Below, piece by piece: positions 1 to 6,635 of a DNA stretch of 8,909 nt. The stretch is from DASUTW01 sp035513995 (lineage in GTDB: Bacteria; Actinomycetota; UBA4738; CALAEC01), in NCBI GenBank assembly GCA_035513995.1, contig DATKBL010000048.1:1-8909 (forward strand). Direction: 5' to 3'. Position 1 is the first letter of the stretch; each line of letters starts with the position of its first letter. The notes beneath the pieces were generated by a model, which worked only from the letters and a program-made list of their open reading frames with translations, ran no database searches and was not told the DNA's origin. The position numbers were made by a program, and so were the translations under genes.

Positions 1-273
1 CGCCTCCTCCCCAGGGCGGATGAGGAAGGAAGGGTCCCGGCCGTCGAGGTGATGATCAACACCGGTCGCGTGGCCGAGCGGATCGTCGACCCCGAGCAGA
101 CCTTCACGATCCCCGACGTCATGGCCGAGGGCGACTTCTACGCGATGCAGACCTTCGACCAGGCCATCGTGAAGCTCGTCCGGGACGGTCTCGTCACGGT
201 GGAGGACGCGCTCCACGCGGCCTCGAGCCCGCACGACCTCATGCTGGCGCTCCAGGCGGCCCAGCTCGCGTAG
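1..273 (+). CDS. pilT: PilT-like type IV pilus retraction ATPase, C-terminal fragment
   Basis: This is the last 90 residues of a protein whose 5' part lies off the left edge; the frame is open from base 1 and ends at TAG 271-273. It begins with RLLPRADEEGRVPAVEVMIN and continues with a GRVAERI stretch, a 'FYAMQTFDQA' segment and an 'SPHDLMLALQ' tail. These match the C-terminal part of the PilT/PilU family, hexameric cytoplasmic secretion ATPases that power pilus retraction and twitching motility. The Walker A and B motifs would lie upstream and cannot be seen. The ATG at 49 is internal, because homology-like sequence continues in frame upstream of it. The 3' end overlaps the convergent small membrane protein gene by 35 bases. 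PilT versus the related PilB/GspE ATPases is judged from the C-terminal wording only, but the match is good. It is not part of the usual cca-murJ neighbourhood, so pilus genes probably lie to the left. Confidence 0.88.
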   Translation, partial: RLLPRADEEGRVPAVEVMINTGRVAERIVDPEQTFTIPDVMAEGDFYAMQTFDQAIVKLVRDGLVTVEDALHAASSPHDLMLALQAAQLA

Positions 274-631
274 CCGCCTCCGCGGCCTCCAGCTCGAACG
301 GGTGCTTCCGGTATCCCCGGACGAGGAACAGCCCGAGGTACGAGGGCAGGAACAGCGGGCCGAGGACCTCGTACTGCGAGACATGGTGTCGCTCGTGCCG
401 GAGGAGGCTTCCCTCGAGCGTGCGCACCGACAGGATCACGTGACCGAAGGTGATCGCGGAGTAGCGGGACAGCCGGCCGAACAGCCACAGGAACCCCCGC
501 GGGCCGCGGTCGAACATCACGATCCCGTCCTCGATGCGAGGCCGCTGGAACGAGAGCGCCCCCAGAAGCATGCCGAGCACCGTGTTCGGCAGGGCCCAGA
601 GTCGCACGACGATGCGCAGCCATGTCCCCAC
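239..631 (-). CDS. Small membrane-associated protein with HExxH motif, unknown function
   Basis: A 130-residue protein begins at GTG (bases 631-629). GGAGG stands 7 bases upstream on this strand (639-643), a good ribosome binding site. The N-terminus (about residues 4-26) is hydrophobic, and a second hydrophobic stretch lies around 90-104. The core is 'AITFGHVIL' near 59-67 followed by H79-E80-R81-H82-H83, a literal HExxH, then 'VSQYEVLGPLFLPSYLG' and a tail ending in HPFE. I recall uncharacterised actinobacterial proteins of about this size with an H-E-x-x-H-V-x-Q-Y pattern, but no assigned role. HExxH is the zinc-binding signature of many metallopeptidases, so a membrane peptidase is possible. 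The protein is short, and no third zinc ligand is certain. It reads as real rather than a shadow frame because the residue pattern is ordered and the RBS is good. It is convergent with pilT (35-base overlap) and divergent from cca (35-base gap). Confidence 0.72.
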   Translation of the reverse strand: MGTWLRIVVRLWALPNTVLGMLLGALSFQRPRIEDGIVMFDRGPRGFLWLFGRLSRYSAITFGHVILSVRTLEGSLLRHERHHVSQYEVLGPLFLPSYLGLFLVRGYRKHPFELEAAEAATRAGPPGAPA

Positions 632-649
632 GTGGTCGCCTCCTGCCCC

Positions 650-660
650 TAGGGTATCCT
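650..660 (+). promoter_or_regulatory. Putative cca promoter -10, leaderless type
   Basis: TATCCT at 655-660 ends 6 bases before the GTG start at 667, which would put the transcript start on the start codon itself. An overlapping TAGGGT sits at 650-655. No convincing -35 is visible, and no Shine-Dalgarno sequence at normal spacing precedes GTG 667. On the opposite strand TACCCT (651-656) could serve the divergent gene, so the two promoters would overlap around the palindrome CCCTAGGG (647-654). The same box-to-start arrangement recurs at the DUF6049 and kinase genes. Confidence 0.4.
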
Positions 661-666
661 CCAGAT

Positions 667-2064
667 GTGCCGGACCCCTCCCAGGAGCACGTCGCCGACC
701 TGCTGAGCCTGCCCCCCGACGTGGACGAGCTGGGGGCCCGGTTCCAGGAGGCCGGCCGCGAGCTGTACGTCGTCGGTGGCTCGGTGCGCGACGCGATCCT
801 CCAGAAGAAAGCCGAGGCGGATCTCGACTTCACCACCGACGCGCGGCCCGAGGAGATCATCCGCATCATCCAACCGTGGGCCGACGCGCGCTACCTTCAG
901 GGCATCCGCTTCGGCACGGTGGGCGCCCGGAGGGGCGATCTGCGGGTCGAGATCACCACGTTCCGAGAGGAAGTCTACCCGGAGGCCGGCTCGCGCCGTC
1001 CCCACGTCACGTTCGCGCGCGACGTCAAGTCCGACCTGTCTCGCAGGGACTTCACGATCAACGCGATGGCCGTCCGGCTCCCCGACAGGCTGTTCGTGGA
1101 CCCGTTCCGCGGGCTCTACGATCTCGGGCATCGCCGCCTCCGGACACCGCTCGACCCCGAGGTCTCGTTCAGCGACGACCCCCTGCGGATGCTCCGGGCC
1201 GCCCGCTTCGTCTCGGTGCTGGGGGTGGCCCCCGAGCCCGAGGTCGTGGAGGCGATGCGACGCCTGCGCGACCGGCTCGAGATCGTCTCCGCCGAGCGGA
1301 TCCGCGAGGAGCTGTCGAAGCTGCTGCTCGGCAAGGATGTGACGGCCGGCCTCCGACTCGTCTTGGAGACGAGCCTCGCCGACGTCTTTCTCCCCGAGCT
1401 CCCCGCGCTCCGGCTCGAGCAGGACCCGGTGCACAAGCACAAGGACGTCCTCGAGCACACGCTGGCCGTCGTCGAGAAGGTCGAGCCGAAGCTCCCCCTG
1501 CGCCTCGCCGCCCTCCTCCACGACATCGGGAAGCCCAGCACGCGGGAGATCACCTCGGAGGGTGTTCAGTTCCACCACCACGATGTGGTCGGAGCCCGCA
1601 TGACCGAGGAACGGCTCCGGGCGCTCCGCTACCCCGGCGACGTCGTCGAGAAGGTCCGCCGGCTCGTCGAGATGCACCTCCGATTCCATACCTACGGCGA
1701 CGGATGGAGCGACGGTGCGGTCCGCCGCTACGTGCGCGACGCGGGCTCGCTCCTCGACGATCTCAACCAGCTCACGCGAGCCGACTGCACGACGCAGAAC
1801 CCTCGGAAGGCGGCGCTGCTGGCCAACCTCCAGGACGAGCTCGAGGCGAGGATCGCCCGCCTGGCCGAGGAGGAGAATTTGGCGCGGATCCGGCCCCCGC
1901 TCGACGGCAACCAGGTGATGGAGCGCCTGGGCGTGCCCCCGGGGCCGATCGTCGGCGAGGCGCTCGACCACCTCCTCGAGCTGCGGATGGAGCGCGGGCC
2001 GATCGAGCAGGACGAGGCCTTCCTCCTGCTCGACGAGTGGTGGAAGGCACGCGAGGAGCGCTGA
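667..2064 (+). CDS. cca: CCA tRNA nucleotidyltransferase (class II, with HD domain)
   Basis: The enzyme adds or repairs the 3'-CCA end of tRNAs from CTP and ATP in the cytoplasm. The 465-residue protein shows the class II nucleotidyltransferase core: GGSVRD (about residues 37-42), the metal-binding DLD (52-54), RRDFTINAMA (126-135) and DPLRMLRAARF (171-181). An HD-type domain follows, with 'HKHKDVLEHT' near 256-265, 'LLHDIGKP' with H285-D286, and FHHHD near 303-306. A C-terminal helical part with 'DGNQVMERLG' closes the protein. The overall architecture matches actinobacterial PcnA/Cca. I chose GTG 667 over ATG 622 because homologues start about 30 residues before the GGS loop, and because 622 lies inside the divergent gene. 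A TATCCT box ends 6 bases before 667. The stop at 2062-2064 is 3 bases before the next ATG, so cca and the YbaK gene are probably co-transcribed. The HD domain suggests extra 2'-phosphatase or phosphodiesterase activity, but this is inferred. Confidence 0.95.
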   Translation: MPDPSQEHVADLLSLPPDVDELGARFQEAGRELYVVGGSVRDAILQKKAEADLDFTTDARPEEIIRIIQPWADARYLQGIRFGTVGARRGDLRVEITTFREEVYPEAGSRRPHVTFARDVKSDLSRRDFTINAMAVRLPDRLFVDPFRGLYDLGHRRLRTPLDPEVSFSDDPLRMLRAARFVSVLGVAPEPEVVEAMRRLRDRLEIVSAERIREELSKLLLGKDVTAGLRLVLETSLADVFLPELPALRLEQDPVHKHKDVLEHTLAVVEKVEPKLPLRLAALLHDIGKPSTREITSEGVQFHHHDVVGARMTEERLRALRYPGDVVEKVRRLVEMHLRFHTYGDGWSDGAVRRYVRDAGSLLDDLNQLTRADCTTQNPRKAALLANLQDELEARIARLAEEENLARIRPPLDGNQVMERLGVPPGPIVGEALDHLLELRMERGPIEQDEAFLLLDEWWKAREER

Positions 2065-2067
2065 GCG

Positions 2068-2532
2068 ATGCGGACCGCCGTGGACGTGCACAACTACCTC
2101 GTCGAGCGGGACGTGCCCCACGAGCTGGTCCCCACGCAGGGACGCGTGCGTGCGCCCGAGCGGGTGGCGGCGGTGCTCGGCCTCGAGCCCGAGCAGGTTG
2201 GGCGGGTGCGCCTGTTCGAGACGATGAATGGAGGGGTCGTGGCCGCCCTCGTGCCCGCCGGCCACGACCCCGACCCCGAGCGGGTGCGAGCGGCCGGAGG
2301 CGGCGAGGTCACCGAGCTCGAGGACGAGCGCGCCACCGACCTCACGCAGTTCCTTCCGGAGGCGATGCCTCCGGTCGCCCTCCCCGAGGACACGACGACG
2401 ATCCTCGACGAGCGACTGGCCGCCCAGGAGGTCCTCTACTTCCCGGGCGGGGAGGCCACCTCGCTGCTGAAGATTCGGCCGGAGGACCTCCTCGCGGCGA
2501 CGGAGGCCCGCGTCGCCCCTCTCACATCGTGA
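2068..2532 (+). CDS. YbaK/ProX-type aminoacyl-tRNA editing domain protein
   Basis: This 154-residue stand-alone protein resembles the YbaK/EbsC and ProXp deacylases, which hydrolyse mischarged aminoacyl-tRNA in trans. Family-like features in order are: an N-terminal helix 'VHNYLVERDVPHEL' (7-20), a helix 'ERVAAVLGL' (31-39), the strand region 'VVAALVPAGHD' (57-67), 'FLPEAMPPVALPEDTTTILD' (95-114) corresponding to the P-x-G region, and 'VLYFPGGEATSLLKIRPEDL' (122-141) near the C-terminus. The lysine that is catalytic in YbaK and normally precedes the central strand seems to be R46 here (G-R-V-R-L-F), so activity or specificity may differ. The gene starts 3 bases after the cca stop, and its TGA overlaps the GTG of the NUDIX gene (GTGA, 2529-2532). 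Sitting beside cca fits a role in tRNA quality control. Which aminoacyl-tRNA it edits cannot be told from the sequence. Confidence 0.8.
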   Translation: MRTAVDVHNYLVERDVPHELVPTQGRVRAPERVAAVLGLEPEQVGRVRLFETMNGGVVAALVPAGHDPDPERVRAAGGGEVTELEDERATDLTQFLPEAMPPVALPEDTTTILDERLAAQEVLYFPGGEATSLLKIRPEDLLAATEARVAPLTS

Positions 2533-2961
2533 GGACAGAGCACCAGGTCTCGGCCGGCGGCGTCGTGGTCCGAACTTCCGAGGAGGGTCCCGAGGTGCTG
2601 CTCGCCGCTCGGCGCGTCCGCTCGGGGGACCTCGTGTGGGGGCTGCCCAAGGGCCTCGTCGAGGAGGGCGAGTCCAGCGAGGAGACGGCCGCCCGGGAGG
2701 TTCGTGAGGAGACCGGGTGGCGGGCATCGACGAGGGGCCACCTGCGCGACATCGAGTACTGGTTCGTCTTGGGAGGGGACCCGCATCCACAAGACCGTGC
2801 ACTTCTACCTGATGGACGCCCGGGAGGAGGACCCCGCCGGCCGGGACCGCGAGATGGAGGAGGTCCGGTGGTTCCCCCTCTCCGAGGCCCCGTCGGTCGC
2901 GGGCTTCGACTCGGAGCGCGAGGTCCTCGCGGCAGCTGCCGAGGCCCTCACCGGCGCCTGA
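2529..2961 (+). pseudogene. NUDIX hydrolase interrupted by a one-base frameshift
   Basis: Translation from GTG 2529 gives VRTEHQVSAGGVVVR followed by a full Nudix box. It fits GX5EX7REUXEEXGU with G42, E48, R56-E57, E60-E61, G63, and W64 in the last position. The reading frame holds to about base 2768 (residues IEYWFV). After that the family-like sequence continues one base further on, in the frame of 2770: WEGTRIHKTVHFYLMDA, then 'EMEEVRWFPLSEAPS', to TGA 2959-2961. Joining the two gives about 143 residues, normal for a MutT-like NUDIX protein that hydrolyses nucleoside diphosphates linked to another group. Read without a shift, the first frame runs on to 2988-2990 with an unrelated arginine/proline/glycine-rich tail. 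The break lies in 2766-2780, near TT and GGGG runs, so a sequencing or assembly indel is likely; a true recent mutation or a +1 shift is possible. NUDIX next to cca matches mutT4 (Rv3908) in mycobacteria. Confidence 0.85.
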
Positions 2962-2969
2962 CCGGCGCC
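2953..2969 (+). repeat. Inverted repeat at the NUDIX 3' end
   Basis: GGCGCC (2953-2958) and GGCGCC (2964-2969) are separated by TGACC and could form a 6-base-pair GC hairpin that includes the NUDIX stop codon. No T run follows, so an intrinsic terminator is not shown. CTGACC at 2958-2963 might act as a weak -35 for the next gene, 19 bases before its TACAAT. Confidence 0.35.
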
Positions 2970-2982
2970 GACCAACGGAGCA

Positions 2983-2988
2983 TACAAT
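2983..2988 (+). promoter_or_regulatory. Putative promoter -10 of the DUF6049 gene, leaderless type
   Basis: TACAAT is 5 of 6 to the -10 consensus and stands in otherwise GC-rich DNA, 9 bases before GTG 2998. No ribosome binding site lies between the box and the start, as expected for a leaderless or near-leaderless transcript. A possible -35 (CTGACC, 2958-2963) has 19-base spacing, which is long. This separates the DUF6049-murJ unit from cca-ybaK-NUDIX. Confidence 0.5.
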
Positions 2989-2997
2989 GACCGCGCC

Positions 2998-4995
2998 GTG
3001 ACACCTCGGATCCTCTGCCTGCTCCTCCTCGTCCTCGCGCTCCCGGTTGGCCGCGCGAGCGCGCAGGAGGAGGCCGCGGTCGTGGAGCTCACCCTCGAGG
3101 GTCAGACTCCCATGGGCACTCCCGATCGCCCGCTCGCGATCTCGCTCCGCGCCCACTACCCGACGGGGAGGCCGCTCCGCGACCTCACGGTGAGCCTGTG
3201 GATCTACCATCCGGCCACCTCCCGGTCCGCGTACCACCAGGGGCTGATCGCGGAGCCGCCGACCGCACCGCTGCTGATCGCCCCCTTCCCCCAGGACGGC
3301 GCGCTCCGGGCCGGGGACACCCTCCAACTCTCGATCCGGCACCGCCTCGCCGAGCTCACGGACCGCGGCGACAACGCCCTCTACCCGATCAAGGTGCAGC
3401 TGGAGTCGGGGGGCGTGGCCGTGGCGGCGATCCGCTCGGCGGTGGTGTTCATCCAGGAGAAGCCCCTCGTCCCCCTCAGCCTCTCCCTGACGGTCGTGCT
3501 CGACCCCGAGGTCCGCTTCTCACCGGACGGGGCGCTGCTGGACTCCACGCTCGAGGCCGCGATCGCCGAGGGCGGGCGGATCGAGTCGCTCGTCTCAGCC
3601 CTGGAAGCCGAACCGGTGGGGGCCACCCTGGCGATCTCGCCCCTCCTCCTCGAGTGGCTCGATCGGATGGGCGACGGCTACCGTGTGCGCGAAGAGGGGG
3701 GCGATCGAACGGTCGGAGCCGGCGCGCCCGCCGCCGCCGCTGCCGAGAGCATGCTGGGACGGATCCGAACGCTGGCCAGGAGCACGGCGGTGGAGGTGCT
3801 CGCCCTCCCCTACGCGAGTCCCTCGGTCCCCTCGCTCGTGGCCTCGGGCCTCGAGGAGGATCTCCGCCGCCACATCACGGAGGGGAGGGGCGTGGTCCAA
3901 TCGCTCCTGGACGTCACGGTCTCCACGGGGACCTTTCGCCCGCCCCGCTCCGAGCTCAGCCGGGAGAGCCTCGAGGTGCTCGCCGGGACGGGCGTGGAGA
4001 CCGTGGTCCTCGACGCCGGCGTGGTGCCTCCGCCGCTGCCGCCCGACTCGATCTACAGCCCGCTGGCGACGGTGCGCCTGGACCCCTCGATGGACGCGAT
4101 CGTCCCCGACGCCGAGATGGAGGCGTATCTCTCCCCGCCGACCGAGGAGGTGACGCTCCGCGCGAGGCATCTGCTGGGGGAGCTCGCGGCCCTCTACTTC
4201 GAGCAGCCGAGCTTGCTACGCGGGGCCGCCCTCGTCGTGGGCCAAGACGGAGAGCCGGCGGGACCCCTCCTCCAAGCGCTGCTGCGAGGCATCGGGGCCC
4301 CCGCGCCGCGCTCGGCCTGGCTCCGACCGGTCAAGGCGTCACAGCTCGCGCAGGCCGTGCCGCCCGAGACAAGGGCCCGCCTCCCCGCGCCCCAGCCGCC
4401 GACGTTCTCCTCGGGCTACGTCGAGACCTTGGCGGAGACGCGCGACGCGATCGATCAGTTCGAGTCGATGACCGACGAGCCCGTGGAGCTCCTTGAGCGC
4501 CTTCGCACCCTGCTCCTCGCCGCGGAGGCACGGAGGTTCGCGCTGTTCGAGGGAGAGGGGCTCGGCTTCATCCGGGCCATCCGTGCGGCGCTCGCCGACG
4601 AGTTCGAGAAGATCGACGCGCCCTCGGGGACCTCGGTCACCCTCACCTCACAGGGAGGCGTCATCCCCGTCACCCTCCGCAGCGCCACCGACTACCCGGT
4701 GCGCCTGCGCGTCACGCTGCGCTCGCCGCGGCTGGAGTTCCTCGAGGGAGCTTCTCAGGAGGTCGTCCTGGACGGAGAGACCCACGCCCTGACCTTCCGC
4801 GTCCGCGCTCAAACGACGGGGCGCTTCCCCGTCAGGATCCTGGTGGATACGCCCGGTGGGAGACGCATCAGCGAGTCGCAGATCGTGGTGCGGTCCACGG
4901 CCTACAATCTGGTGGCGCTCGCGGTGACGGTCGGGGCCGCGCTCTTCCTCGCGCTCTGGTGGGGAAGGAGGCTCTGGCGGCGGACGACTTCGTGA
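2998..4995 (+). CDS. DUF6049 family secreted, membrane-anchored protein
   Basis: A 665-residue protein encoded directly upstream of murJ, the place that Rv3909 takes in mycobacteria; that position and the general layout support DUF6049. An N-terminal signal peptide (hydrophobic core about residues 4-17) ends in ASA at 20-22, a good signal peptidase I site. A beta-rich N-terminal part follows. The central region carries 'VGATLAISPLLLEWL' and 'ESLEVLAGTGVETVVLDAG', like the repeated strand/helix units of this family. A second beta-rich domain of immunoglobulin type covers about 540-630. One C-terminal membrane helix (about 638-656) with a short Arg-rich tail anchors it, so most of it would lie outside the membrane. 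The catalytic role is unknown; I see no recognised active site. An alanine-rich run near 245-251 looks like a linker. The GTG start at 2998 follows a TACAAT box. The stop overlaps murJ (GTGA, 4992-4995), which suggests coupled expression and a cell-envelope role. Confidence 0.8.
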   Translation: MTPRILCLLLLVLALPVGRASAQEEAAVVELTLEGQTPMGTPDRPLAISLRAHYPTGRPLRDLTVSLWIYHPATSRSAYHQGLIAEPPTAPLLIAPFPQDGALRAGDTLQLSIRHRLAELTDRGDNALYPIKVQLESGGVAVAAIRSAVVFIQEKPLVPLSLSLTVVLDPEVRFSPDGALLDSTLEAAIAEGGRIESLVSALEAEPVGATLAISPLLLEWLDRMGDGYRVREEGGDRTVGAGAPAAAAAESMLGRIRTLARSTAVEVLALPYASPSVPSLVASGLEEDLRRHITEGRGVVQSLLDVTVSTGTFRPPRSELSRESLEVLAGTGVETVVLDAGVVPPPLPPDSIYSPLATVRLDPSMDAIVPDAEMEAYLSPPTEEVTLRARHLLGELAALYFEQPSLLRGAALVVGQDGEPAGPLLQALLRGIGAPAPRSAWLRPVKASQLAQAVPPETRARLPAPQPPTFSSGYVETLAETRDAIDQFESMTDEPVELLERLRTLLLAAEARRFALFEGEGLGFIRAIRAALADEFEKIDAPSGTSVTLTSQGGVIPVTLRSATDYPVRLRVTLRSPRLEFLEGASQEVVLDGETHALTFRVRAQTTGRFPVRILVDTPGGRRISESQIVVRSTAYNLVALAVTVGAALFLALWWGRRLWRRTTS

Positions 4996-6635
4996 CCGGG
5001 GGCGGGACGCCGGCGGAACCCTCTCCGGCGTCCCGCCCCGAGGACCTGGTGCGCAGCACGGCCCTGATGTCCGTGGGCACCACGCTCTCGCGCATCACGG
5101 GCTTCGCCCGGATCGCGGCGATGACGTTCGCGATCGGGGTGGCCGAGACCCGACTCGCCGACGCCTACAACGTCGCCAACAACACGCCGAACATCATCTA
5201 CGAGCTCGTGCTCGGCGGGGTGCTCTCGTCGGTCTTCGTCCCCGTGTTCGTCGAGCAGATCGCCTCGCGGACGAGGGACGAGGCGTGGCACGTCGCGCGG
5301 GCGGTCATGACCGTCACCCTGGTGCTGCTGAGCGTCGTGATGGTGATCGGGATCGTCGCCGCTCCCTGGATCGTCAACCTCTACACGTTCCGGGTCGAGG
5401 CCGAGGCACAGGAGGCGACGCGGGCCCTGGCCACGCTCTTCCTCCAACTGTTCATGCCCCAGATCGTCCTCTACGGCATCGGCGCGGCCGCCACCGGGCT
5501 CCTGAACGCCCATCGGCGCTTCATCGTCCCCATGTTCGCCCCGATCCTCAACAACCTGATCGTCATCGCGTCCTTCCTCCTCTTCGCCTGGATGTACACG
5601 GGGGCGGAGCCCCCCTCCCCCGCCAACATCACCCTGGCCCAGAAGCTGGTGCTGGGGATCGGCACCACGGCGGGCGTCCTCGTCATGTCGCTGGCGCTGT
5701 GGCCCTCGCTTCGGCGGATCGGGTTCCGGTGGCGGTGGGCTTTCGACCTCCGGCACCCGGCGATCCGCAAGCTGATCCGGCTCTCCGGATGGGCGGTGGG
5801 CTACGTCGCCGTGAACCAGATCGGCCTGCTGATCGTGATCGTCCTCGCCAGCGGGGTCCGCGGAGGCTACACGGCCTACCAGGCCTCCTTCATTTTCTTC
5901 CAGCTTCCGTACGCGATCTTCTCGGTCTCGATCATGACCGCCCTACTGCCGTCGATGTCCGAGCGGTGGGTCCGGGGGGACCGAGCCGGGTTCCGCCGAA
6001 TCATCGTCCGGGGCATCCGGGCGTCCGCGTTCATCGTCCTCCCGGCCGCGGCCGGGTACATCGTGCTGGGCAAGCCGATCATCCGCCTGCTCCTGGAGCA
6101 CGGCGTCACCACCGCGGAGTCGACCGAGCTGCTCGCCGGCGTCCTCACCTACTTCGCGGTCGGGCTGTTCTCCTTCTCGGCCTTCATGCTCCTCCTCCGA
6201 GGCTTCTACGCGATGCAGGACACGCGGACGCCGATGCTCGTGAACGTCTTCGCGGTGGCCCTGAACACCGCGGTGAACTTCGTGTACTTCCCGCTCCTCG
6301 GGGTGAGGGGCCTCGCCTTGGGGCACGCCACCGCCTACACGTTCGCGGCGATCGTCTCGGCGGTCATCCTGCGGAGGAGGCTCGGGGGTCTGGAGGGACG
6401 CTACCTCGCTCGCGGCCTGGGCAAGGTCGCGGCCGCGGCCGCTCTCACGGCCGGCGCTGCCTGGGGCGCTTCCCGTCTGGCAGCCCACACCTTCGGCGTC
6501 GAGTCGCTTTCGGATCAGTTCATCCAGGTGGGAGCAGGCGTCCTGGCGGGACTTATAATCTTCGTGGTCGCGGCCCTGCTCTTCCGGATGGAGGAGTTAC
6601 AACTGTTGAAGAGAACGTTCCTGCGCCGGCGATGA
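4992..6635 (+). CDS. murJ: Lipid II flippase MurJ (MviN family)
   Basis: MurJ moves lipid-linked peptidoglycan precursor to the outer face of the membrane. The 547-residue protein is strongly hydrophobic, with enough segments for about 14 membrane helices. It has the family N-terminal signature 'LSRITGFARIAAM' (about 32-44) and 'NTPNIIYELVLGGVLSSVF' (64-82). The conserved Arg of the GFAR motif (R40) is present. The Asp that follows it in E. coli is Ile here, as I recall for mycobacterial MviN. GTG 4992 overlaps the DUF6049 TGA (GTGA); an upstream in-frame GTG at 4959 has no ribosome binding site and is less likely. AAGGAGG at 4965-4971 is rather far from either start. Unlike mycobacterial Rv3910, this protein ends soon after the last membrane helices, with a short basic tail and no kinase-like domain; that part is encoded separately at 7110. 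The last 30 codons include the rare ATA (6555-6557) and TTA (6597-6599). Confidence 0.94.
   Translation: MTGGGTPAEPSPASRPEDLVRSTALMSVGTTLSRITGFARIAAMTFAIGVAETRLADAYNVANNTPNIIYELVLGGVLSSVFVPVFVEQIASRTRDEAWHVARAVMTVTLVLLSVVMVIGIVAAPWIVNLYTFRVEAEAQEATRALATLFLQLFMPQIVLYGIGAAATGLLNAHRRFIVPMFAPILNNLIVIASFLLFAWMYTGAEPPSPANITLAQKLVLGIGTTAGVLVMSLALWPSLRRIGFRWRWAFDLRHPAIRKLIRLSGWAVGYVAVNQIGLLIVIVLASGVRGGYTAYQASFIFFQLPYAIFSVSIMTALLPSMSERWVRGDRAGFRRIIVRGIRASAFIVLPAAAGYIVLGKPIIRLLLEHGVTTAESTELLAGVLTYFAVGLFSFSAFMLLLRGFYAMQDTRTPMLVNVFAVALNTAVNFVYFPLLGVRGLALGHATAYTFAAIVSAVILRRRLGGLEGRYLARGLGKVAAAAALTAGAAWGASRLAAHTFGVESLSDQFIQVGAGVLAGLIIFVVAALLFRMEELQLLKRTFLRRR

Noticed and set aside
622..666. Longer cca start at ATG 622.
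   Set aside because: It would add 15 residues that do not look like the family and would overlap the divergent gene; GTG 667 fits homologue length and the TATCCT box.
2763..2780. Programmed +1 frameshift in the NUDIX gene.
   Set aside because: No known shift signal (such as the RF2-type CUU-UGA) is present and NUDIX genes are not known for it; an indel is simpler.
534..2990. Open frame of 818 codons on the + strand.
   Set aside because: Only the part from 2529 is real (start of the NUDIX gene). The rest is a shifted frame of cca and ybaK, with Arg/Pro-rich low-complexity sequence.
649..3342. Open frame of 897 codons on the - strand across cca, ybaK, NUDIX and part of the DUF6049 gene.
   Set aside because: It lies antisense to four genes with clear family motifs, has no recognisable domain, and has the R/G/E/H-rich composition of a GC-rich shadow frame.
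4959..4991. Longer murJ start at GTG 4959.
   Set aside because: No ribosome binding site precedes it. GTG 4992 gives a 4-base overlap like two other junctions in the window, although the choice is not certain.
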